Shown piece by piece: positions 54,066 to 64,000 of a stretch of DNA of 64,000 nucleotides. Under the pieces are notes generated by a model. That model searched no databases and was not told the DNA's origin. It saw only the letters and a list, made by a program, of their open reading frames with translations. Made by a program: the position numbers and the translations under genes. Position 1 is the stretch's first letter. The number at the start of each line of letters is the position of its first letter. The DNA is from Adiantum capillus-veneris (taxonomy: Eukaryota; Streptophyta; Polypodiopsida; Polypodiales; Pteridaceae), in assembly GCA_014529385.2 (NCBI GenBank), contig CM043966.1, positions 101,471,587 to 101,535,586 of the forward strand, in the 5' to 3' direction.

Positions 54066-54626
54066 CAATAGATAGATCACTAAGGGCTCTTGGGATAGTT
54101 TCCTACGACATTAAACAATCTTCTTCTCTCATTTTGCGATATTGAAGTATCTCAATTCGTACACATTTCTGTCCTTCTTAGAAGCGATAACTCGGAGCCA
54201 ATCCTTCACATTGTGTCTTTTCAGCTTGTTAGATATTTAAAGGGAAATAACCAAAATACCCCTCAAATTTCAAAAACTCCCAAAATACCCCTATTATTTT
54301 GTCATAAATTTCCAAAATGCCCTTCAAATTTTCCAAAATTCTCAAAATACCCCTGGTTGTGAAATTAAATTTCTCCAAAGATTGAAAAGATGCTAGATTG
54401 AGAATATGGGTTGATGATGTAGGCTTTGGAGATTAATTGTTTCATATCTCTAGACAAAATTGCCTTTTTTCCGCAAGGTAATTTGTGACAAATTACCTGC
54501 TAAGCATGCAAAAACGGATCTCAATTGTCAAAAAGGAATAAAGATTTAAAAATCTTGAACAATCGCACCAAAAATAGATACTAGGGTATTTTGGGAATTC
54601 TTTTCCCCTATAGCTCCTGCGGGCAC

Positions 54627-54629
<3 letters not shown>
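54065..54629. other. No recognisable gene
   Basis: AT-rich DNA with a local repetition of CAAAATACCCCT / CAAAATGCCC text at 54,250-54,355. No coding frame or RNA gene is seen. Confidence 0.55.

Positions 54630-54716
<87 letters not shown>
54630..54716 (+). repeat. (CT)n microsatellite, about 43 repeats
   Basis: Perfect CT repeat over 87 bases. Confidence 0.97.
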
Positions 54717-56110
<1,394 letters not shown>

Positions 56111-56164
56111 CTGCGCGTGCTTCTTGAGTGAGAGAGAGATAGAGAGACAAAGAGACAGACAGAG

Positions 56165-56634
56165 ACAAGCTGGCCAAGAAAACCTTCCTACGACTTCGAC
56201 ATTCAAGCCATGAGTGCCGAAAAGCTCCCCTAGCTTCGTCTTCCCCGCCATGTTCACCATCGGCCCCATAGCCGCCCTCATCAAATACGCCCGCCTCATC
56301 GCCCCCCATGAACAAAACTACAACCATGTCAATGACCTTGTCAAGGGCATCATCCAAGGTGAAACCCGCGTCCTCGCTACCTGCCATGACCATGGAGGAC
56401 ATTTTCAAAGGCACCAAACAATTCAAGCTCGCCGTCTTTGAGAAAGCGCAGCTTGAGCTCAACAAAGTTGGCCTCCTCATATACAATGCCAATGTCAAGC
56501 AGATCGTCGATGTCCCCGGCCACGAGTACTTGTCCTTCCTCGGCCAAAAGACGCAGCCACTAGCACCAAGATCGCCATCGCAGGTCCAGATTGCAAAACA
56601 GAAGGAGCTTCTTGCTCAAGCAGAGACCAAGTAG
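56165..56634 (+). pseudogene. Flotillin-like pseudogene fragment
   Basis: Spread over several frames, the translation reads [20 protein letters not shown], then [47 protein letters not shown] and [20 protein letters not shown], then [20 protein letters not shown] and [10 protein letters not shown]. These are in the order of plant flotillins (SPFH/band-7 membrane-microdomain proteins). Only about 150 of roughly 480 residues remain. Frameshifts follow EKLP and RVLA, and the end diverges after GQKTQ. Its GC-rich codons contrast with the AT-rich LTR that begins 40 bp downstream. No intron is visible within the fragment. Confidence 0.85.
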
Positions 56635-56674
56635 GAAGGCTAAGATGACTCAAGCAGGCGTAGACCTAGCCAAG

Positions 56675-59600
56675 TGTAATATCCCCAACCCGCCTATACC
56701 CAGATCGGGATGGGATCCTTGACAGGTCTCTAGGCCTTATAAAAATCGGAGTCTTTAAACAAGAAAAATCCAAGGAATAGACCTTTACCATTGACAATGG
56801 CTTGGGTCTATAGCCTTACAAGCAGACCTAGTCCTGTCTCGCAGCGGAAACGGAACAATGTATTCAAACGGCCTAAAAAAAAAAAATCTTATTTCGGCCA
56901 ACGCTTTTTTCCCCCTAACATATGTGAGGGCACAGCCGTTGGTGGATTCCTCTTCCAAGTGAGAAGTTTCTAAAACGTTTTAGTGCGTGAGAATGGATAG
57001 TTACCTGACTAATCAGGTCCACCCATCCATGATTGAAAACCTTAGTCAATCCCCACTTACCACCCCGCACTCACACAAGATTTATTTATCTTATTATCAC
57101 ATTGTTTTAACATTTAAAATAATGGTTTCTTTTAATGTTCCATCACAGTAATTCCTTGAAGACAGCATTGAAAGCATTCTTTTAGAAAATAGACATCTTT
57201 AAACTTAAAATAGGGTACAGTCAATCAAAACATTATCCATAATAACCATGACCAGTACTCTTCTTGTCTCAAGACCACCTAAAGGTGAAAAAACGGCACC
57301 CGTTCCTTGTTCAAATCCGGAGTGGAATAAACCCCCACCCAAGGTTCTGGGTGCCCATACACCAAACCAGTTGCCCATACAATCAGGCGGCTCCCCTAGG
57401 ATAAAAAAGGTATCCTAACTTATGTAGAAACATCAAGACATGACACGGAGTAGAAACTCATCGTTCATGGGGGTAACCGACTTAACCGTGGCTAGAAAGC
57501 CAATCATTATCATCAATTTATATCAAAGAGTCGGAGGTGTCTTGAGACAAGCTGTCTTAAGGATGATCAAACATATCTTTCCTAATTCAACCAGTTTTAA
57601 CCCAAACAATTCTTTCCTATATTATAAACAAATGCACATTGGAAGTTACCTTCCGTTTTCAGCCAGTTTATCCTTCTTACGTACGCAATGCTAACTTATA
57701 AAATAACTTAAACTAATTAAAGACTTAATTGAACAATGGGACACCCACCTGGGATTGATTGGCCATCTGCTACTGCGCTGGCGCCTGAAGACTCTCCTCT
57801 GTAGGCCTACTACTAGGCCCGGCTTCGTCGTCGTGCGACGCTCTCGTTCATTTTGTAGCTACGTCCTCATCATCAGATGTAGAATTTTCTCGGGTTCTTT
57901 TTGGTATCATAACTTCTTATCCTTATAAAAAGGTCGTCTAATCATTAGGTAAATAGTTCAAAATCTAGACTTAACCTTCGTATTTAACCGTAGCCCATCC
58001 AAGGTTAAATTTATAGTCTTAATTGATAAATTCTTGACCTAGTAATTTCTTATTTGTCTATATAGGCATGATAACTTTTTCCACTGCTTCCCTAAGGGTT
58101 TTCTAAGCTCTCCTAACTTTCTTATAATTTTCTATATCTTTTTCCTAATTTTCCCATCAACTTTTAAGCTAATAATCTACTTATTTTGGGCTCAATATTT
58201 ATTGTATTTAATTTCTCTTAAAGATTTCATTTCCTTAACTTGATATCATAGGTTTACACTTACTATAATTTTTCTAAAAACTTTTAACCACAAAGTCTAT
58301 TTATTTTAATTAATCATTTGCTAAAAATGGGACTTTTGGTCAATTATAATTTCACAACCTCACTAATTAACTATGGTATAATTACCATAAGTAGATTATG
58401 ATATTTTTGACTTCTGGTAATTATCTTATTATTTTCCAACTTAGTTATATAATTTTCATCTTCAATTTTCAGCTAAAATTAGGATAATTTGACTTAAATA
58501 AATACTTATGCTACTTTTCTACCCTTGAAATATTTATCACGGCCTCTTTATTATGTAAGCTAACTGTGATAACTAGAATGTAATCTCCATCGAAATTTTC
58601 ACCAAAATTAGTATATTTTGACTTAGATAAATATCTATACTACTTTTCTAACCTTGGCATAATTATCACGGCCTGTTTACCCTATAATATAGCTCTGATA
58701 AATAGCATGTAATTATAGAACATGATTTACTAATTTCCCCCTTTAGTTTTTAGCTAAAAATAGTGTAATTTGACTTAGATAAATATTTATACTACGTTTC
58801 TAACATTGGTATAATTATCACGGCCTCTTTACCCTATAATATAGCTCTAAAAAATAGCATGTAATCATATAGAATGATTTACTAATTTCCCTCTTTAGTT
58901 TCTAGCTAAAAATAGTGTAATTTGACTTTGATAAATATCTATACTACTTTTCTAACCTTGGCATAATTATCACGGCCTGTTTACCCTATAATATAGCTCT
59001 GATAAATATCATGTAATTATAGAACATTATTTACTAATTTCCCCCTTTAACTGACCCCTAAAAACCACGTAATTCCACTAAGATAATTATTTAAACTAAT
59101 TATCTGAGATCAACATAATTATCATGGGTTTCATAACCTTGAATTAACCCCTAATAAATAACTCAATTTATTTGAGTCTATTTGCTAGTTTTCAATTTAC
59201 TAGTTTTTCCTATTTAAACTACTCAAAAAACAGAGTAATTATGTCTATTTAATTAGCTAGATTGACTATCGGAGCTTCTCCTAATTATCACGGGTTCCTT
59301 AACACCCAATTAATTACTGATAAATATATCATAGCAGTTAAAATCAATTTACTAATTTCCCCTATTTAAATTGATAAAAAAACAGAGTAATTCTGCCTAA
59401 TTAATTATCTAAATTAATTATCTGAGCTTCTCCTAATTATCACCGGTTTCTTAACACCCAATTAATCACTGATAAATATATCATAGCAATTAAAATCAAT
59501 TTACTAATTTTCCTTATTTAAATTGCTCAAAAAATAGAGTAATTCTATCTAATTAATTAGCTAGATTGATTATCTGAGCTTCTCCTAATTATCACAGGTT

Positions 59601-60636
59601 TTTTAACACCCAATTAGCCACTGATAAATATATCATAGCAATTAAAATCAATTTACTAATTTCTCCTATTTAAATAACTCAAAAAACAGATTAATTCTGC
59701 TTAATTAAGTAGGAAAATATTCAAAAAATTATAGGATAATTTTCCTAGCTTAATGACTGTCTAATGCAACTCTGATAATTACCTCATCTTAATCTAAACT
59801 TAATTAATATATTTATCATTTATTGATGGTTAATTTGGCTAATTTCAGTCCTAATATGATAGGATAATTAATTAGCTTAATATTACTAAGCTTAACTATA
59901 ATAATCAGTAGAGTATAATTAATTAAGAGAGGTTTTTTGAGGATACATAGGCCTAATCTTTGATTTATTAACAAATATCTTAATCTAACCTTGCTAATTA
60001 AGAAGGATTAGGCTAATTACCGTTAGGGTTAATCAATTAGAGATTAATCTCTAATGATTTCTGCATAGTGTTCTCTCTTAGATGAGAGAGAGAGTAGCAA
60101 GGCTCCGAGTCTGTGTAAAATGTGAAGCTAGGGGTCCTATTTATAGTTTTCTGGCACTCATAAGCTCTCACCGACTGAAAAAGGCAGTTGCTTGAAGTTC
60201 AAGCGGTCCCCAGCAAGTCAAAAAACAACCCCTGCTGCTAAATGAGTCCCTGGCAGGTCAGTGATGACCCTCCCATTACCTGCCAGCTTTTAAAATATCA
60301 ATTATGCTATATTTTGACCTATTTTTACTTAATTGGTAAATATCTTGTAAATATCTAGGAGGTCTTTAATAAAGTCTATGCTTAAATAATTACTGCAACC
60401 CTTCAATTTTATCTATTTTACTCAATTCACAGTGTAAACTACCAGGGGTCATAACTATGCCAGTTTTTATTGGAATTCAATTCTGAAAATTTCTAGCCCG
60501 GGGTTTGCTGTGCTTAAGATTCCAAAAATACCAATATTTGCCATGGTCGGACAATTCTACATTTCTTTTTCAATAATCATATCAGTTTGATTAAGCTTAT
60601 ACAACCTTTAAGGTTTCAGAAATTGGAAACCTTACA
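56675..60636 (-). repeat. 3' LTR (3,962 bp)
   Basis: On the plus strand it begins TGTAATATCCCCAACCCGCC and ends GGAAACCTTACA. The stretch 60,769-64,000 repeats it from the same first base with an offset of about 4,094. It contains 152-bp tandem subrepeats at 58,480-59,700. The flank CCAAG (56,670-56,674) is the candidate left target duplication. Confidence 0.85.
58480..59700 (-). repeat. 152-bp subrepeats within the 3' LTR
   Basis: The landmark ATTATCAC (or a close variant) recurs at about 58,537, 58,666, 58,818, 58,970, 59,122, 59,288, 59,440 and 59,592. Five of the seven spacings are exactly 152 bp; the others are 129 and 166. The units also share GATAAATAT and TTTACTAATTT. A related array is at 62,580-64,000 in the other LTR and appears to contain more units. 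Confidence 0.85.
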
Positions 60637-60658
60637 CTTTCTTTCTCTCCCTCTTTTC
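60637..60658 (-). promoter_or_regulatory. Polypurine tract of the giant-LTR element
   Basis: On the minus strand GAAAAGAGGGAGAGAAAGAA continues to the base before TGTAAGG, the start of the 3' LTR. Position and composition fit a plus-strand primer. Confidence 0.82.
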
Positions 60659-60754
60659 AATTAAATATGTCTTTAATTTGAATTTGTCAAAGATCACTTA
60701 TTTCGACCTTATACCTTAAAATTTTCTCTAGGTCCAAGACTTTAATTAACACAC

Positions 60755-60766
60755 GCCCTGATACCA
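60755..60766 (-). promoter_or_regulatory. Primer binding site of the giant-LTR element
   Basis: On the minus strand TGGTATCAGGGC follows the 5' LTR end (GATATTACA) after AG. It differs at one base from the initiator tRNA-Met site used by the copia element (TGGTATCAGAGC). Confidence 0.82.
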
Positions 60767-60768
60767 CT

Positions 60769-63700
60769 TGTAATATCCCCAACCCGCCTATACCGAGATC
60801 GGGATGGGATCCTTGATAGGTCTCTAGGCCTTATAAAAATCGGAGTCTCTAAACAAGAAAATCCAAGGAATAGACCTTTACCATTGACAATGGCTTGGGT
60901 CTATAGCCTTAGAAGCAGACCTAATCCTGTCTCGTAGCGAAAACGGACCAATGTATTCAAACGGACTAAAAAAAAAAATCTTATTCCGGCCAACGCTTTT
61001 TTCTCCCTAACATATGTTAGGGCACAACCGTTGGTGGATTCCTCTTCCAAGTGAGAAGTTTCTAAAACGTTTTAGTGCGCGAGAATGAATAATTACCTGA
61101 CTAATCAGGTCCATCCGTCCATGATTGACAACCTTAGTCAATCCCCACTTACCACCCCGCACTCACACAAGATTCATTTATCTTATTATCACATTGTTTT
61201 AACATTTAAAATAATGGTTTCTTTTAATGTTCCATCACAGTAATTCCTTGAAGACAACATTGAAAGCATTCTTTTAGAAAACATACATCTTTAAACTTAA
61301 GAGAGGGTACTGTCAATCAAAACATTATCTATAATAACCATGACCAGTACTCTTCTTGTCTCAAGACCACCTAAAGGTGAAAAAACGGCACCCGTTCCTT
61401 GTTCAAATCCGGAGTGGAATAAACCCCCACCCAAGGTTCCGGGTGCCTGTACACCAAACTAGTTGCCCATACAACCGGGCGGCTCGCCTAGGATAAAAAC
61501 GGTATCCTAACTTATGTAGAAACATCAAGACATGACACGGAGTAGAAACTCATCGTTCATGGGGGTAACCGACTTAACCGTGGCTAGAAAGCCAATCATT
61601 ATCATCAATTTATATCAAGGAGTCAGAGGTGTCTTGAGACAAGCTGTCTTAAGGATGATCAAACATATCTTTCCTAATTCAACCAGTTTTAACCCAAACG
61701 ATTCTTTCCTATATTATAAACAAATACACATTGGAAGTTACCTTCCGTTTTCAGCCAGTTTATCCTTCTTACATACGCAATGCTAACTTATAAAATAACT
61801 TAAACTAATTAAAGACTTAATTGAACAATGGGACACCCACCTGGGATTGATTGGCCATCTGCTGCTGTGCTGGCGCCTGAAGACTCTTCCATGTAGGCCT
61901 ACTACTAGGCCCGGCTTTGTCATCGTGCGATGCTCTAGTTCGTTTTGAAGCTACGTCCTCATTATCAGATGTAGAATTTTCTCGGGTTCTTTTTGGTATC
62001 ATAACTTCTTATCCTTATAAAAAGGTCGTCTAATCATTAGGTAAATAGTTCAAAATCTACACTTAACCTTTGTATTTAACCGTAACCCATCCAAGGTTAA
62101 ATTTATAGTCTTAATTGATAAATTCTTGACCTAGTAATTTCTTATTTGTCTATATAGGCATGATAACTTTTTCCACCACTTCCCTAAGGGTTTTCTAAGC
62201 TCTCCTAACTTTTTTATAATTTTCTATACCTTTTTCCTAATTTTCCCATCAACTTTTAAGCTAAAAATCTACTTATTTTGGGCTCAATATTTATTGTATT
62301 TAATTTCTCTTAAAGATTTCATTTCCTTAACTTGATATCATAGGTTTACACTTACTATAATTTTTCTAAAAACTTTTAACCACAAAGTCTATTTATTTTA
62401 ATTAATCATTTGCTGAAAATGGGACTTTTGGTCAATTATAATTTCATAACCTCACTAATTAACTATGGTATAATTACCATAAGTAGATTATGATATTTTT
62501 GACTTCTGGTAATTATCTTATTATTTTTCAACTTAGTTATATAATTTCCATCTTCAATTTTCAGCTAAAATTAGGATAATTTGACTTAAATAAATACTTA
62601 TGCTACTTTTCTAACCTTGAAATATTTATCACAGCCTCTTTATTATGTAAGCTAACTGTGATAACTAGAATGTAATCTCCCTTGAAATTTCCACCAAAAT
62701 TAGTATATTTTGACTTAGATAAATATCTATACTACTTTTCTAACCTTGGCATAATTATCACGGCCTCTTTACCCTATAATACAGCTCTGATAAATAGCAT
62801 GTAATTATAGCACATGATTTACTAATTTCCCTCTTTAGTTTTTAGCTAAAAATAGTGTAATTTGACTTAGATAAATATTTATACTACGTTTCTAACCTTG
62901 CTATAATTATCACCGCCTCTTTACCCTATAATATAGCTCTGAAAAATAGCATGTAATCATATAGAATGATTTACTAATTTCCCTCTTTAGTTTCTAGCTA
63001 AAAATAGTGTAATTTGACTTTGATAAGTATCTATACTACTTTTCTAACCTTGGCATAATTATCAAGGCCTGTTTACCCTATAATATAGCTCTGATAAATA
63101 GCATGTAAATATTGAACATGATTTACTAATTTCCCCCTTTAATTTACCCCTAAAAACCACGTAATTCCACTAAGATAATTATTTAAACTACTTATTTGAG
63201 ATCAACATAATTATCACCGGTTTCAAAACCTGTAATCAACCTCTAATAAATAACTCAATTCAATTTGAATCTATTTGCTAATTTTTCCTATTTAATTTGT
63301 ATAAAAATCAAAGTTTTTCTACTAGAATAATTAACTTGATTAATTATCTGAGCTTCCCCTAATTATCACGGGTTTCTTAATACCTAATTAACTCTTGATA
63401 AATGTATCACAAAATTTGAATTCAATTTACTAATTTCCCCTATTTAAATTACTCAAAAAAGAGAGTAATTCTACTAATTCAATTAACTAGATTAAATTTC
63501 TGAGCTATTCACTACTGATAAATATATCACAACATTTGAAATCCATTTACTAATTTCTCCTATTTAAATTACTCACAAAATAGAGTATTTCTGCTAAATT
63601 ACTTTTCTGAGATTCTCCTAATTATCATCGGTTCTTGAACACCTAATTAACCACTAATAAATATATCACAACATTTAAAATCCATTTACTAATTTTCCCT

Positions 63701-64000
63701 ATTTAAATTACTCAAAAAATAGAGTATTTCTGCTAAATTAAATAGCTAGATTAATTTTCTGAGCTTCTCCTAATTATCACGAGTTCTTAAACACCTAATT
63801 AACCACTGATAAATATATCACAACATTTGAATTTTATTTACTAATTTCCCCTATTTGAATTACTCAAAGAACAGAGTATTTCTGCTAAATTAATTAGCTA
63901 GATTAATTTTTTGAGCTTTTTTTAATTATCACGGGTTCTTGAACACCTAATTAACTACTGATAAATATATCACAACATTTAAAATCCATTTACTAATTTC
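60769..64000 (-). repeat. 5' LTR (partial, runs off the window)
   Basis: On the plus strand it starts TGTAATATCCCCAACCCGCC and follows 56,675 onward. By comparison with the other LTR it should extend roughly 730 bp beyond the window, or more if its subrepeat array is longer. Confidence 0.85.
61817..62002 (-). CDS. Short basic ORF within the LTR, function unknown
   Basis: A 61-codon frame reads MIPKRTRENSTSDNEDVASK and ends MANQSQVGVPLFN. It is basic and Ser/Glu-rich, like the start of some Gag proteins. CCAATCCCAG|GTGGGTG-type text after ANQSQ would make a splice donor, so it could be a 5' exon. The corresponding frame in the 3' LTR (57,913-57,745) has a TGA instead of CGA after VATK, so it is not preserved in both copies. 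I cannot assign a function, and a chance ORF is possible. Confidence 0.3.
   Translation of the reverse strand: MIPKRTRENSTSDNEDVASKRTRASHDDKAGPSSRPTWKSLQAPAQQQMANQSQVGVPLFN

Larger units (their letters stand above)
56675..64000 (-). mobile_element. LTR retroelement with giant LTRs and minimal interior (partial)
   Basis: Read on the minus strand: a 5' LTR (from beyond 64,000 to 60,769), AG, a primer binding site, 132 bp of internal DNA in total with a polypurine tract at its end, and a 3' LTR (60,636-56,675, 3,962 bp). LTR ends are TGTAAGG and GATATTACA, giving TGTAA/TTACA inverted termini. No Gag or Pol is encoded between the LTRs, so the element must be non-autonomous. The two LTR copies are similar over more than 3 kb with a low percentage of differences and a few indels. 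The right end and its target duplication lie outside the window. Confidence 0.82.

Noticed and set aside
57440-61786. 84-codon plus-strand frame conserved in both LTRs (57,440-57,694 and 61,532-61,786)
   Set aside because: It lies antisense to the element, and conservation is expected because the two LTRs are near-identical copies. Its changes are mostly amino-acid altering, so there is no sign of selection.

Overview
The window looks like nuclear DNA of a vascular plant. The evidence is a plant-type CACTA (En/Spm) transposase set (TNP2, DUF4216, DUF4218 and Transposase_24-like parts), a Ty1/copia element primed by initiator tRNA-Met, decayed LINE, PPR and flotillin sequences, a captured HMA (heavy-metal-associated) domain, short GT-AG introns and very many (CT)n, (CA)n and compound microsatellites. 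The lineage cannot be fixed from the sequence; a fern or other plant with a large, repeat-rich genome is only a guess. I see no certainly functional host gene. Nearly everything is mobile DNA, gene relics or simple repeat.

Layout. 1-2,149 is the 3' part of a decayed CACTA element. 2,150-5,640 holds a LINE relic, a tandem pair of small LTRs, a copia RNase H relic and a hairpin. 5,640-20,100 is a patchwork of dispersed repeats and microsatellites. It includes a repeat (8,934 and 18,372) present twice, whose second copy has an internal block inverted between microsatellite tracts. 20,180-20,600 carries a probable PPR relic.

21,830-29,660 is the most unusual stretch. A decayed two-exon gene on the plus strand (23,709-25,192) and a decayed multi-exon gene on the minus strand (29,356-26,318) converge on a large inverted repeat (25,357-26,210). 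Each arm of that repeat contains its own 160-bp hairpin. The last exon of the minus-strand gene ends in a clear histone H3 fold that lies in frame with the upstream exon, apart from two stop codons.

32,415-51,508 is a nested set of transposons with exact boundaries. The outer plus-strand CACTA element (target duplication AGT) is an internal-deletion derivative. A complete, apparently intact copia element (35,113-40,604, target duplication TAGAC) sits in its coding region. A second CACTA element (41,859-51,025, minus strand, target duplication GCA) sits in its 3' region. The inner element keeps the full transposase gene but with a nonsense codon and a frameshift. Its 5' part is a copy of the copia-bearing deletion derivative, including the copia 5' LTR. 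Both CACTA elements carry a fragment of a heavy-metal-binding (HMA/HIPP-type) gene.

51,509-56,674 contains a LINE tail, long microsatellites and a flotillin pseudogene. 56,675-64,000 is a minus-strand LTR element with LTRs of about 3.96 kb around only 132 bp of internal sequence. The LTRs contain 152-bp subrepeats, and the second LTR runs off the window.
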